Assembly (NCBI RefSeq): GCF_017592555.1
Contig: NZ_JAGFNS010000001.1
Coordinates: 435,071 to 499,070, forward strand
Reading direction: 5' to 3'
Length of the DNA stretch: 64,000 bases
Origin: Actinoplanes flavus
GTDB lineage: Bacteria; Actinomycetota; Actinomycetes; Mycobacteriales; Micromonosporaceae
The notes beneath the pieces are model-generated. The model ran no database searches. It saw nothing but the letters and a program-made list of their open reading frames with translations, and was not told the origin of the DNA. Shown here piece by piece: positions 38,563 through 47,615 of this stretch. Positions within the stretch are counted from its first letter, which is position 1, and every line of letters starts with the position of its first letter. Made by a program: the position numbers and the translations under genes.

Positions 38563-39339
38563 TCAGACGAACTTCTCGGTGGCCAGGTACGCGACGAGCT
38601 GCTCGCCACCGGTGCCCTCGTCGACGACCTTGGCGCCGCCGGTACGGGCGGGGCGCTTCGCGTACTCGAGGACCTGGCTGGTGGCGCCGGCCGAGCCGAC
38701 CTCGCCGGCGGAGACGCCCAGGTCGCCCAGGGACAGGCTCTGCACCGGCTTCTTCTTGGCGGCCATGATGCCCTTGAAGGACGGGTACCGCGGCTCGTTG
38801 ATGGTGTCCCAGACGCTGACGATCGCCGGGGTGGCGGCCGTGACGACCTCGTAGCCCTCGTCGGTCTGCCGCTCGACGGTCAGCTGGGAGCCGTCCACGG
38901 TGAGCTTGCGGGCGCCGGTGAGGGCGGCCACACCGAGGAGCTCGGCCAGCATGTGCGGGACGACCTGGACCCGGCCGTCGGTGGACTCGGCGCCGCTGAT
39001 GATCAGGTCGGCGTTCAGGGTGCGCAGCGCGGCGGCGAGCACCTTGGAGGTGGCGACCGCGCAGGAGCCGTGGAGGGCGTCGTCCTGCACGTGGACGGCC
39101 TTGTCCGGGCCCATGGAGAGAGCCTTGCGGATGGACTCGGTCGCGCCGGCCGGACCAACGGTCAGGACGGTCACCTCGCCACCGTGCGCCTCTTTGATCT
39201 TCAGCGCTTCCTCGATGGCGTATTCGTCCATCTCGTTGATGACGTTGCTCGCCGACGCCCGGTCGACCGAGTAGTCAGCGCTAAGGGTGCGCTCGGCACC
39301 GGAGTCGGGCACCTGCTTCACCAGTACGACGATGTTCAT
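38563..39339 (-). CDS. etfB: Electron transfer flavoprotein beta subunit
   Basis: Partner of EtfA that binds AMP in most family members. 258 residues, starting MNIVVLVKQVPDSGAERTL, the family N-terminus. A region with VGPAGATESIRKALSMGPDKA lies near 75-95. AGGAG upstream of the chosen Met supports the start; an upstream frame of 50 codons has no ribosome-binding site. It heads etfBA. Confidence 0.96.
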   Translation of the reverse strand: MNIVVLVKQVPDSGAERTLSADYSVDRASASNVINEMDEYAIEEALKIKEAHGGEVTVLTVGPAGATESIRKALSMGPDKAVHVQDDALHGSCAVATSKVLAAALRTLNADLIISGAESTDGRVQVVPHMLAELLGVAALTGARKLTVDGSQLTVERQTDEGYEVVTAATPAIVSVWDTINEPRYPSFKGIMAAKKKPVQSLSLGDLGVSAGEVGSAGATSQVLEYAKRPARTGGAKVVDEGTGGEQLVAYLATEKFV

Positions 39340-39534
39340 CGCGCTCCTACGACCCTCCTGTATTGAACGCACCGTTGCGGTCGACCCTGTCCACGGCCGC
39401 CGAGGTTGCCGGGCGGCGGACATGTCAGCCAGGTTACCCGTCAGTAGCATCGCTGTTGCCGGCCACCCAGAGTGACACACCTCACCCACGCCCCGACCGT
39501 GATCGCTACAGTGGGCAATGAGGAGGTGTCAGAC

Positions 39535-39741
39535 ATGTCCGGTCAAAACGTCTCACTCGTGGAGGGCGTGAGCCCATCCACGACCCATACTCCCTCACGT
39601 CCCGAAGAGCCGATGCCGCAGTCCCATGGGCGAGGCGGCCCGGACTCTCCGTGGTGCCGCTGCGGCCGCCCGCGGGAGGCCTGCGTGAGTGACGAAGTCC
39701 GCAATCTCTGGCACCACCTTCTGGACCCCGTGGGTCAATAA
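39535..39741 (+). CDS. Small cysteine-containing conserved-type protein
   Basis: 68 residues, not recognised. A polar, disordered first half is followed by SPWCRCGRPREAC, giving C-x-C-x6-C that could bind a metal, and a short C-terminal helix (DEVRNLWHHLLD). AGGAGG stands 9 nt before the ATG, which supports real translation. It is divergent from etfBA and 8 bp upstream of the DUF202-type gene, so it may be the first gene of that small operon. Confidence 0.6.
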   Translation: MSGQNVSLVEGVSPSTTHTPSRPEEPMPQSHGRGGPDSPWCRCGRPREACVSDEVRNLWHHLLDPVGQ

Positions 39742-39749
39742 TCAACGGT

Positions 39750-40115
39750 GTGTTGCGAGAGTGGTTCAACCCGTCACTGACAGGCACCACTCCCGACTAC
39801 CGCTTCTCCCTCGCCAACGAGCGCACCTTCCTCGCCTGGATCCGGACCGGCCTGGCACTGATCGCGGGTGGCCTGGCGTGCGCGCAGTTCCTTCCCCCAC
39901 TGCCGGTGCGCCACCTGCGCGAGATCATCGCGATCCTGCTGCTGGTGCTCGGCGCCCTGGTGGCGCTGCGCGCGGTCGACCACTGGGTGCGGACCGAGCG
40001 GGCCATGCGGCACGGCACCGACCTACCACGCTCGCGGTTCCCGGCGGTGCTCGCCGTCGCGGTGGCGGCCGGCGCGGTCGTGATCATCGCGGCGGTGCTG
40101 GTCCAGGTCTTCTGA
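39750..40115 (+). CDS. DUF202 (YidH-like) membrane protein
   Basis: 121 residues with three predicted helices. The N-terminal signature RFSLANERTFLAWIRTGLALIAGG is characteristic of the YidH/DUF202 family of inner-membrane proteins. Function unknown. GTG start; it directly precedes a second DUF202-type gene, 1 bp apart. Confidence 0.85.
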   Translation: MLREWFNPSLTGTTPDYRFSLANERTFLAWIRTGLALIAGGLACAQFLPPLPVRHLREIIAILLLVLGALVALRAVDHWVRTERAMRHGTDLPRSRFPAVLAVAVAAGAVVIIAAVLVQVF

Positions 40116-40116
40116 G

Positions 40117-40470
40117 ATGGCCGAGCCCTGCGGCCTGCACACCCGGGATCCGGGGGCGTGCGCCCGGGTGCCCCGCGATCCGGGCGCCTCCGCGCCGCGG
40201 ACCCGGCTCGCCTGGCGGCGCACCGGCCTGTCGGCCTCCGCCGTGGCGCTGCTCACCCTCCGGCCGGCCTTCGCGCCCGGCGCCGGCCCGGCCGAGTGGC
40301 TGCTGGCGGCGGCCGCGATGACGGCCTGGGCGGCGATCGTGGCGATCGCCCTGCACCGGGGCCGGGACCTGCGGACCCGGTTCCCCGGGCCGGCGCCCCG
40401 CTCGATCCGGGCCTACGCCGTCCTCATCGTCGTCCTGGCCGTCCTCGGCGGATGGGTTGTCATGCTCTGA
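40117..40470 (+). CDS. DUF202-type membrane protein (second copy)
   Basis: 117 residues with three hydrophobic segments. RTRLAWRRTGLSASAVALL near 28-46 matches the ER-x-LAW-x-RT core of DUF202 proteins, with the Glu lost. It starts 1 bp after the previous DUF202 gene. Paired DUF202 genes of unequal conservation suggest a heteromeric complex, which is inference. Confidence 0.8.
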   Translation: MAEPCGLHTRDPGACARVPRDPGASAPRTRLAWRRTGLSASAVALLTLRPAFAPGAGPAEWLLAAAAMTAWAAIVAIALHRGRDLRTRFPGPAPRSIRAYAVLIVVLAVLGGWVVML

Positions 40471-40508
40471 TCGTCGCCGACCCGGCTTTCGAGGAGCATC
40501 ATTGCGGC

Positions 40509-40841
40509 ATGGTCCGGTTGTTCATCTTCTTGGCCGCGGCAGCCCTCGTCCTGCTGATCCTGGCCCTCATCAGCGCCTTGTCGGTGGAGCGGGTCCGCAA
40601 CGCGCCCCGCGCCGTCTGGATCCTCGCGATCGTGCTGATACCGCTCGCCGGACCGACCGCCTACCTCCTCTGGGGCCGCCCGATCAGCCGGTCCCGCCGC
40701 CCGATCCGCCGCCCCTCCTCGCCGGACGACGACCCGGATTTCCTGCGTTCGATGGACAGCGAGCAGTCCCGCCGCGACCGTGAGCTGCTCGACGAATGGG
40801 AACGGGATCTCCGGCAGGACGACGAGCCGGACCGTCCGTGA
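40509..40841 (+). CDS. PLDc_N-type small membrane protein
   Basis: 110 residues. Two helices (about 2-25 and 38-58) with VWILAIVLIPLAGPTAYLLWGR, the signature of the phospholipase-D nuclease N-terminal (PLDc_N) family of stand-alone membrane proteins. A basic-Ser/Arg stretch and an acidic C-terminal tail follow. Function unknown. AGGAG is 11 nt upstream. Convergent with the Hsp70-like gene, 15 bp apart. Confidence 0.8.
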   Translation: MVRLFIFLAAAALVLLILALISALSVERVRNAPRAVWILAIVLIPLAGPTAYLLWGRPISRSRRPIRRPSSPDDDPDFLRSMDSEQSRRDRELLDEWERDLRQDDEPDRP

Positions 40842-40856
40842 GGCGGCGGCCGCCGG

Positions 40857-42992
40857 TCAGAGCCCGAGCAGTCTCGCGATGTCGGTGAAGACCTCGACGG
40901 CGTCCTGGTCGAACGGTTCGCCGTTGCCGTAGCCGTAGGCCAGGATCAGCGCCACGATCGGCACGGTCACCATCACGATCATGCTGAGCAGCATCTGGAT
41001 CGCGCGGCCGAGACGCCCACGGCGGCGCACCCGGGCCGGCCGCGGCTGCGGCTGGGGTTGCGGCTGCGGCTGCGGCGCGGAGACGACCGCGCGGGCGGGC
41101 GGTGAGACCGGGCGGGCCGAGCCCACGGCGGGCGAGACCGGCCGGGCGTGTGCCACCACCGGCTGCTGCGGCCGGGGCGCGGGCTGCTGCGGCCGGGGCG
41201 CGCGCGCCGGCTGCCGGGGCTGCCTCGGGGGTACGGGAGTCCGGCTCTCGTGTTCGGGGGGACTGGTGGCGACCGTCGCGTCCGGATCGGAACGCCAACT
41301 GTCGGCCGCGTGCGGCCACGGGTCCACCGGGGGAAGCAGATGCGGTGGGGTGTCGGCGGGCGGTCGCGGCCGGGACGGGCGGTTCTGCCGGGGCTGCCGC
41401 TGGGGCGGGCCGTCGGCACGCGGCCGATGCTGCGGTGGCGACTCGGCCCGGCCGGATCCGGGCAGCACCGGCACATCGATCGCGGTCGCGGACGGAACGG
41501 CCGGAACCGGCGTGGTCAGCGGTTTTCCCGCCACCATGGTCGGGCGGTCGGTCTCGGCCGGCCGGCCGGCCACCACGGTCGGGCGGTCGGCTTCCACCGG
41601 CGGCGTGGGTGACGGCGGCGCGTCCGGCCCCGATGCCGTCGCGACCGGTTCGTCCGCGACCTTCACGACATCCGCCACGTCCGCGGGGCTGGCCAGGACG
41701 GTCGGCTGGTCGCGCTCGACCAGCTCGGTCCGGGCCGCTTCGGGCTCGCGCTCCCCGGCCGGCCCCGCCAGCACGGTCGGCGCCTCGGCGACGGGTGGCG
41801 CCACCGGCACGGGTGGCGCCGCCAGCACGGTCGGACCGTCCTCCTCGGCGCGGACCGGAAGGTACTTGGAAGGCAGCCGCAGCTCCTCGGTGGGCCCGGG
41901 CGCGGCCGGCTCGGTGGTCAGCAGGGCGGCCCCGGCCAGGATGCTGCCCTCGGCCACGACCAGCTCGGGCTGCTCGATCACCACGGGCGGGTCGCCGAGC
42001 GCCCGGTGCAGCAGGGTGGCCACCAGCGGGATCCGGCTGGCGCCGCCGACCAGGAACACCCCGGCCAGCCGCCCGTCCGGCAGATCGGCCCAGCGCAACA
42101 GGTTCCGGGTGATCTCGACGGTCTGCTCCAGCACCGGCCGGGCCACCGTCTCCAGCTCCTCGCGGGTGAGGTGGGCCTCGATGTCGAGCAGCGGCACCAC
42201 GAAGTCGGCGGCCTGCGCCCGGGAGAGCCGCTCCTTGGCGATCCGGACGTCGTCCCACAGCTGGCGGCGCGCCCGGCGCTCCTCGACGGTGGAGGGTTCC
42301 ATGAGCCGGGCCCAGTCGGCGGTGCGCAGGTGCTCGACGACGGCCGCGTCGACGTCCAGGCCGCCGAGGTCGTCACGCCCGTCGACGGCGAGCACCTCGA
42401 AACCGGACGAGGTGCGCGCGACCACGCTGGTGTCGAAGGTGCCGGCACCGAAGTCGTGCACCACCACGACCGAGCCGATCGGCACGTCGCGCCCGAGCAC
42501 CTCGGCGAAGTAGGTGGCCGCGGCCACCGGTTCGGCGACCAGGCGGGCGCCCTCCAGCCCGGCGCGGGCGGCGGCCTCGGCGAGCAGGGTGCGACGGGCC
42601 GCTCCCCAGGTGGCCGGGCAGGTGAGGGTGACCTCCGGCCGGTGCGGCCCGACCGCCCGGTGCCACTCCTCGGCGACCCGGGCCAGGACCGCGGCGATCA
42701 GCTCGACGGTCTCGAACTCCCGTTCGCCGAGCAGCACCAGCCCGTCGTCGACCCGGCGTTTCGGGTTGGGCTCGAAGCGGGCCGGGTCGAGCCGGGCGCT
42801 GTGCACCGCGTCCCGGCCGACGAGCAGGCTTCCGTCGGAGTCGGCGAAGACGGCCGACGGCAGCAGCGGGGAGCCGTCGACCAGGATCGGGCGGGCACGG
42901 CCGTCCGGCCATCGCGCGACGGCGACGGTGTTGGAGGTGCCGAAGTCGACGCCGAGGGCGTACCGCTTCGGACCACCCTGGTCGATGGGCAT
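40857..42992 (-). CDS. Membrane-anchored Hsp70-like ATPase
   Basis: 711 residues. An Hsp70/actin-fold nucleotide-binding domain (about 10-345) shows phosphate-1 GVDFGTSNTVAVARW, phosphate-2 VVHDFGAGTFDTSVV and adenosine motif LVGGASRIPLV. The usual substrate-binding domain is missing. Instead there is a long Pro/Ala-rich region (about 350-655) with five copies of a PT(V/M)(L/V)A motif, and one hydrophobic helix near the end (about 667-686) with a 25-residue acidic tail. The protein is probably cytoplasmic and tail-anchored. Convergent with the small membrane-protein genes. It is distinct from DnaK, and its client is unknown. Confidence 0.85.
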   Translation of the reverse strand: MPIDQGGPKRYALGVDFGTSNTVAVARWPDGRARPILVDGSPLLPSAVFADSDGSLLVGRDAVHSARLDPARFEPNPKRRVDDGLVLLGEREFETVELIAAVLARVAEEWHRAVGPHRPEVTLTCPATWGAARRTLLAEAAARAGLEGARLVAEPVAAATYFAEVLGRDVPIGSVVVVHDFGAGTFDTSVVARTSSGFEVLAVDGRDDLGGLDVDAAVVEHLRTADWARLMEPSTVEERRARRQLWDDVRIAKERLSRAQAADFVVPLLDIEAHLTREELETVARPVLEQTVEITRNLLRWADLPDGRLAGVFLVGGASRIPLVATLLHRALGDPPVVIEQPELVVAEGSILAGAALLTTEPAAPGPTEELRLPSKYLPVRAEEDGPTVLAAPPVPVAPPVAEAPTVLAGPAGEREPEAARTELVERDQPTVLASPADVADVVKVADEPVATASGPDAPPSPTPPVEADRPTVVAGRPAETDRPTMVAGKPLTTPVPAVPSATAIDVPVLPGSGRAESPPQHRPRADGPPQRQPRQNRPSRPRPPADTPPHLLPPVDPWPHAADSWRSDPDATVATSPPEHESRTPVPPRQPRQPARAPRPQQPAPRPQQPVVAHARPVSPAVGSARPVSPPARAVVSAPQPQPQPQPQPRPARVRRRGRLGRAIQMLLSMIVMVTVPIVALILAYGYGNGEPFDQDAVEVFTDIARLLGL

Positions 42993-43071
42993 GCCCGCAG
43001 TCTAGGCAATGACAGCCCGCTTACGTTCCCTCCCGTCAGGCGGATTCCCGACGGTAAAGATCACCCGGGCC

Positions 43072-43845
43072 CTACTTTCCGGTGAACTTGGGGGCCCGTT
43101 TCTCGACGAACGCGGTGGTCCCCTCGACCCGGTCGTCGGTCGCGAAGAGGCCGGCGAACAGGTGCGACTCGAGGGCCAGCCCGGCCGCCAGGTCGACGCT
43201 GAGCCCGCCGTCGACGGCCTGCTTGGCGGCGCGCAGGGCCAGGGCCGGGCCGGTCGTGTACTGCCGGACGAGCTCGACGGCCGTGGCGTACACCTGATCG
43301 GCCGGGACCACCCGGTCGGCCAGGCCGATCCGCAGCGCCTCGTCGCTGTCGACCATCCGGCCGGAGAAGATCAGGTCCTTGGCGCGGGCCGGGCCGATCA
43401 GCCGGGCCAGCCGCTGGGTGCCGCCGGCGCCCGGGATGATGCCGAGCTTGATCTCCGGCTGGCCGAGCTTGGCGTCCTCGGCGATCACCCGCCAGTCACA
43501 GGCCAGGGCCAGCTCGCAGCCGCCGCCCAGTGCGTACCCCGTGATGGCGGCGACGACCGGCTTGGGGATCTGCGCGACCGCGTCGAAGGCGCTGGACAGC
43601 GCGCCGGCCCGGACCACCATCTCCTGGTACGTCACCGTGGTGAACTCGGTGATGTCGGCGCCCGCCGCGAAGTGCTTGCCGGCGCCGTGCACGACCACCG
43701 CGCGGACCTCGTCGTCCGCGGCCGCGGCCTGCGCCGCCGCCCGCAACTCCTCCTGCACCCGGGTGTTGAGCGCGTTGACCGGCGGCCGCTCCAGCCGGAT
43801 GGTGCCGATGCCGTCCGCGACCTCGAGCCGTACGAACTCACCCAC
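43072..43845 (-). CDS. Enoyl-CoA hydratase/isomerase family protein
   Basis: 257 residues, crotonase fold. The oxyanion-hole segment is AGADITEF near 60-67 and [15 protein letters not shown] near 100-114. A glutamate in [18 protein letters not shown] near 128-145 is in the catalytic position for hydration. GTG start with GGAGG about 8 nt upstream. Substrate is not evident; proximity to etfBA is loose support for acyl-CoA breakdown. Confidence 0.93.
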   Translation of the reverse strand: MGEFVRLEVADGIGTIRLERPPVNALNTRVQEELRAAAQAAAADDEVRAVVVHGAGKHFAAGADITEFTTVTYQEMVVRAGALSSAFDAVAQIPKPVVAAITGYALGGGCELALACDWRVIAEDAKLGQPEIKLGIIPGAGGTQRLARLIGPARAKDLIFSGRMVDSDEALRIGLADRVVPADQVYATAVELVRQYTTGPALALRAAKQAVDGGLSVDLAAGLALESHLFAGLFATDDRVEGTTAFVEKRAPKFTGK

Positions 43846-43931
43846 CGGTGTGCCCTCCTGTTCACTCCTGCCGTTTTGCCGTCAGCCTACGACGGCCGCC
43901 GACTACATTGGGACCACTGGGGAGGACAAAG

Positions 43932-44393
43932 ATGACCACGTACTACCGGGATCCGGATGTGCTCATCACGTCATCCGGTGTGTCGATGAACGGCCACGAG
44001 TTCCGCCTGCCCGAGCTGATCCGGGTGTGGTACACGAAGGGCGCCCGTTCCTGGGGTGTCATCGCCTGGCGGGGCGCGCTCGGCCTGGCGATCCTGCTGC
44101 CGCTGCTGGCCGGCGGGTTCGCCGTGCTGGTGGCGCTGGCCATGGACGCCTCGCTCACCACCACGCTGGGCTGGGTGGTCGCCGGGGTCCTGCTGGGCCT
44201 GGCCGTGGTGCCGGTCGCCGACCTGCTGCTGGAGCGGGTCGACCGGTCGTACGACCGGGGCAGCCGCAGCCTGGAGATCTGGGGCCGGGTGCGGGCGGGC
44301 GACGTGCTGCTGCTGCGGACGAACGACGCCCAGCGGTTCGGCCGCGTCTACCGCGCCCTGCAGCGCGCGCTGGAGCCCGCGGTGCGCCGCTGA
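43932..44393 (+). CDS. DUF6232-like small membrane protein
   Basis: 153 residues. A short N-terminal beta region (YYRDPDVLITSSGVSMNGHEF) precedes two helices (about 48-98), and a PH-like tail follows. The pattern fits proteins annotated DUF6232 in actinobacteria, recalled rather than searched. GGGGAGG precedes the ATG. It lies 15 bp upstream of the PAS gene, so the three genes may be one operon. Confidence 0.75.
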   Translation: MTTYYRDPDVLITSSGVSMNGHEFRLPELIRVWYTKGARSWGVIAWRGALGLAILLPLLAGGFAVLVALAMDASLTTTLGWVVAGVLLGLAVVPVADLLLERVDRSYDRGSRSLEIWGRVRAGDVLLLRTNDAQRFGRVYRALQRALEPAVRR

Positions 44394-44408
44394 CCATCAG
44401 GAAAGATC

Positions 44409-44951
44409 ATGAGAGCCACCGAGGTACGGCCGACCGGCGTCGAGCGCACGTTCGGCGAGGACGAGCTGATCGTCACCAAGACCGATCCGCGCGGCGTCAT
44501 CACGTACACCAACGACGTCTTCCTGCGTGTCTCCGCGCTGACCGAGGAGCAGGCGGTGGGCCGGCCGCACAGCCTGATCCGGCACCCGGACATGCCGAGG
44601 GCCGTGTTCCAGCTGCTGTGGGATACCCTCGGGAGGCGGCAGGAGATCTTCGCGTACGTGCTGAACCTGGCCGTCGACGGCGCGCACTACTGGGTGTTCG
44701 CGCACATCACACCGTCCTTCGACCGCACCGGGCGGCTGCTCGGCTACCACTCCAACCGGCGCCGGCCGGCCGCCGCCGCGGTCCAAACGGTCGGGTCCGT
44801 CTACGCCCGGATGCTGGACGAGGAGCGCCGGCGATCCCGGACCCCGGACGCGGTGGCGGCGGGCACGGCGGTCCTGGAGCAGATCCTCGGCGAGCACGGG
44901 CGCACCTACGACGAGCTGGTCTGGGACATCACCGACGGGAGCGCCCGATGA
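44409..44951 (+). CDS. PAS-domain sensor protein (Aer-like)
   Basis: 180 residues, mostly one PAS domain (about 10-120). DPRGVITYTNDVFLRVS and RPHSLIRHPDMPRAVFQLLWDTL match the FAD-binding PAS of Aer-type aerotaxis receptors, suggesting redox or oxygen sensing. A basic/Ala helix follows, with no membrane segment and no output domain. It overlaps the MCP gene by ATGA, so the two proteins are probably made together and act as one receptor. Confidence 0.88.
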   Translation: MRATEVRPTGVERTFGEDELIVTKTDPRGVITYTNDVFLRVSALTEEQAVGRPHSLIRHPDMPRAVFQLLWDTLGRRQEIFAYVLNLAVDGAHYWVFAHITPSFDRTGRLLGYHSNRRRPAAAAVQTVGSVYARMLDEERRRSRTPDAVAAGTAVLEQILGEHGRTYDELVWDITDGSAR

Positions 44952-45862
44952 GGTCGGTGCCTCCGGCCGGCACCGGGCCGGAGGACGCGATCCGCCTGGT
45001 GACCGAGGTCTGCGAACGGGCCGCCAACGGTGATCTGGAGGCCCGGGTGCCGGCGCTCGGCGACACCGCCGGGGCCCCGGAGCTGCGGGTCGCGGTGAAC
45101 GGGCTGCTCGACCACATCGACGCGTTCGTCCGGGAGTCCGGGGCGGCGTCGACGGCGGCCGCCGAGGGGCGGTTCCACCGGCATTTCCTCACCCAAGGGC
45201 TGGACGGGGCGTACCGGACGGCGGCCGAGCAGATCACCCACGCGAACCAGGTGATGAGCCGGACGGCGGCCCAGTTCGCGGACGCCGCCCGGGCCCGGCA
45301 GGCGCTCGCCGACGAGCTGGAGTCGGCGGTGCTGACCGCCTCCGAGCAGGTGGCGACGGCCGCCACCGAGATGGGCCGGTCAGCGAACGGGCTGGCCGAC
45401 TTCGCCCGGAGCGCGGTCACCGACGCCGAGCGGGGGCTGGGCACGGTGTCGTCGCTGCGTACCTCGTCGGAGGAGATCCGGCACGCGGTCGACCTGATCA
45501 ATCAGGTGGCGGCGCAGACCCGGCTGCTGGCGCTGAACGCCACCATCGAGGCGGCCCGGGCCGGGTCGGCCGGACGCGGCTTCAGCGTGGTGGCCAGCGA
45601 GGTGAAGAACCTGGCGAACGAGACCAGCTCGTCCAGCGAGGAGATCATGAACCAGGTCAACACCGTGCAGCAGTCGGCGGCCGACGCGATCGCCGTGCTG
45701 GAGGCGGTCACCAACCGGATCCGGGAGATGAGCGATCTGGTGGACGGCATCGCGGTGGCGGTGGACGGCGGTCACCGGTCGGGCGACGGCGGGCTCTCGC
45801 GGCTCGCCGAGGTGCTCCGGTCCGAGGTGTCCCGGTTCGTCACGACGATTCGCCAGTCCTGA
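44948..45862 (+). CDS. Soluble methyl-accepting chemotaxis protein
   Basis: 304 residues with no hydrophobic segment. The C-terminal signalling hairpin (about 130-280) includes INQVAAQTRLLALNATIEAARAG and GFSVVASEVKNLA, the receptor tip that contacts CheA/CheW. The N-terminal part (about 10-110) is HAMP-like helical. Its ATG overlaps the PAS stop. Together they would be a two-chain Aer-type cytoplasmic receptor. The 3' end overlaps convergent rbsK by 23 bp. Confidence 0.92.
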   Translation: MRSVPPAGTGPEDAIRLVTEVCERAANGDLEARVPALGDTAGAPELRVAVNGLLDHIDAFVRESGAASTAAAEGRFHRHFLTQGLDGAYRTAAEQITHANQVMSRTAAQFADAARARQALADELESAVLTASEQVATAATEMGRSANGLADFARSAVTDAERGLGTVSSLRTSSEEIRHAVDLINQVAAQTRLLALNATIEAARAGSAGRGFSVVASEVKNLANETSSSSEEIMNQVNTVQQSAADAIAVLEAVTNRIREMSDLVDGIAVAVDGGHRSGDGGLSRLAEVLRSEVSRFVTTIRQS

Positions 45863-46742
45863 AGATCTCCTCGATGTCGCCCCGGGCCGGCAGGGCGTTG
45901 CTCGCCCCGACCCGGCGCACGCAGGCCGCCCCGGCGGCGTTCGCCCAGCGGATCGCCTCGATCAGGTCGCGGCCCTCGCCCCAGGCGACGGCCAGCGCGC
46001 CGGTGAAGGCGTCCCCGGCCGCCGTGGTGTCGGCGACCTCCACCCGGAAGGCGGGCACGTGCACGTCGGCGCCGTCGCGGTCGGCGTACCGGGAGCCGTT
46101 GCCGCTCAGGGTGAGCACCACCCGGGGCACCAGGGCGAGCAGCGACGCCATGTCCGGCTCGGCCCGGCCGGTGATGGCCCGGGCCTCGGTCTCGTTGACC
46201 ACCAGCAGGTCCACCTCGTCGAGCAGCCCGGGCGGCAGCACCCGGGCGGGCGCCGCGTTCAGGATGGTCCGGGTGCCGCCCGCGCGGCCGGCCCGCAGCG
46301 CGGCCAGCACCGTGGCCATCGGGATCTCCTGCTGGCAGAGCAGCACGTCGGCGGCGGCGATGGCGGCCGTCTCGTCGGCGGTGAGATCGACGAAGGTGCG
46401 GTTCGCCCCGGGGCTGACCAGGATCGAGTTCTCCCCGGCACGGTCCACCATGATCACGGCGACGCCGGAGGAGCCGTAGCTGGTCCGGACCAGGTCGACG
46501 TCGACGCCCGCAGCCGCGAGCCGGGCGTTGAGGGTGACCCCGAACGCGTCCGATCCGATCGCGCCGAGGAAGGTCGTCCCGGCGCCGGCCAGTGCGGCGG
46601 CGATGGCCTGGTTGGAGCCCTTGCCGCCGGGGGTCATCACGAAGTCGTCACCGAGCACGGTCTCGCCCGGCCGGGGCAGGCTCGGCGCCAGCCCGACCAG
46701 GTCCATGTTCGCGCTGCCGGCGACGACCACCCGGGTCGCCAT
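45840..46742 (-). CDS. rbsK: Ribokinase (PfkB family)
   Basis: Phosphorylates D-ribose to ribose-5-phosphate. 300 residues. N-terminal sugar motif GGKGSNQAIAA near 38-48 and C-terminal ATP/anion-hole motif DTTAAGDAFTGALAV near 238-252 (usual G replaced by A, common in the family). Another pentose or nucleoside substrate is possible. It starts right after the ABC ATPase stop; no ribose transporter is adjacent. Confidence 0.92.
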   Translation of the reverse strand: MATRVVVAGSANMDLVGLAPSLPRPGETVLGDDFVMTPGGKGSNQAIAAALAGAGTTFLGAIGSDAFGVTLNARLAAAGVDVDLVRTSYGSSGVAVIMVDRAGENSILVSPGANRTFVDLTADETAAIAAADVLLCQQEIPMATVLAALRAGRAGGTRTILNAAPARVLPPGLLDEVDLLVVNETEARAITGRAEPDMASLLALVPRVVLTLSGNGSRYADRDGADVHVPAFRVEVADTTAAGDAFTGALAVAWGEGRDLIEAIRWANAAGAACVRRVGASNALPARGDIEEIFRTGESS

Positions 46743-47570
46743 CTAGCCGGCCCGGGCCGTGTAGCGGTCGCCGAACCGGTCGACGATCAGCGGCAGGCCG
46801 AAGGTCTTGGTCAGGTTCTCCGCGGTCATCACCTCGCCGAGCAGGCCGGCCGCGACCACGGTGCCCTCGCGCAGCAGCAGGCCGTGGGTGAAGCCCGGCG
46901 GGATCTCCTCGACGTGGTGGGTGACCAGCACCATGGCCGGGGCGTCCGGGTCCAGGGCCAGCTCGGTGAGGTGGCCGATCAGGGTCTCCCGGCCGCCCAG
47001 GTCGAGCCCGGCGGTCGGCTCGTCGAGCAGCATCAGCTCGGGGTCGGTCATCAGTGCCCGGGCGATCTGGGTGCGCTTGCGCTCGCCCTCGGACAGGGTG
47101 CCGAACTCACGGTCGGCGAACGCCGCGATGCCCAGCTGCTCGAGAAGCTCCCGGGCGCGGGCCTCGTCCTGCGGGTCGTAGCTCTCCCGCCAGCGGCCGA
47201 CCACCGACCACGCGGCGGTGACCACCACGTCGAGCACCCGCTCGGAGGGCGGCACCTGGTCGGCGAACCGGCCGGTGGTGATGCCCACCCGGGTCCGCAG
47301 CTCGGTCACGTCGGTACGCCCGAGCTTCTCGCCCAGCACGTACGCCGTGCCGCGGGTCGGGTGCATCCGGGCGGACGCCAGGTTGAGCAGGGTGGTCTTG
47401 CCGGCGCCGTTCGGGCCCAGCACCACCCACCGCTCGTCCAGCTCGACCTGCCAGGACAGGTCGCGGATCAGGAAGTTTCCGCCGCGCACCACGTTCACGC
47501 GGTCGAAGGCGATGACGGTGTCCTCGTCGGGCGGAATGGGTACGGCAGCCTCCAGCACGCGTCCATCCAA
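46743..47570 (-). CDS. ABC-type ATPase (YlmA-like)
   Basis: 275 residues. Walker A GPNGAGKTT near 53-61, signature LSEGERKRTQIARAL near 158-172, Walker B LMLLDEPTAGLD near 178-189. The C-terminal VLVTHHVEEIPPGFTHGLLL resembles YlmA-type stand-alone ATPases with no permease in the operon. Start uncertain: TTG at 47570 or GTG at 47558; neither has a strong ribosome-binding site. It abuts rbsK. Confidence 0.88.
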   Translation of the reverse strand: MDGRVLEAAVPIPPDEDTVIAFDRVNVVRGGNFLIRDLSWQVELDERWVVLGPNGAGKTTLLNLASARMHPTRGTAYVLGEKLGRTDVTELRTRVGITTGRFADQVPPSERVLDVVVTAAWSVVGRWRESYDPQDEARARELLEQLGIAAFADREFGTLSEGERKRTQIARALMTDPELMLLDEPTAGLDLGGRETLIGHLTELALDPDAPAMVLVTHHVEEIPPGFTHGLLLREGTVVAAGLLGEVMTAENLTKTFGLPLIVDRFGDRYTARAG

Positions 47571-47615
47571 CCATGTCCGGCCGTGCGGGCCGGACGGCGT
47601 GCCGGTGCCCGGGGC

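Noticed and set aside
43379..44947. In-frame extension upstream of the soluble MCP
   Set aside because: It crosses the PAS gene in another frame. The ATGA overlap and receptor start support 44948.
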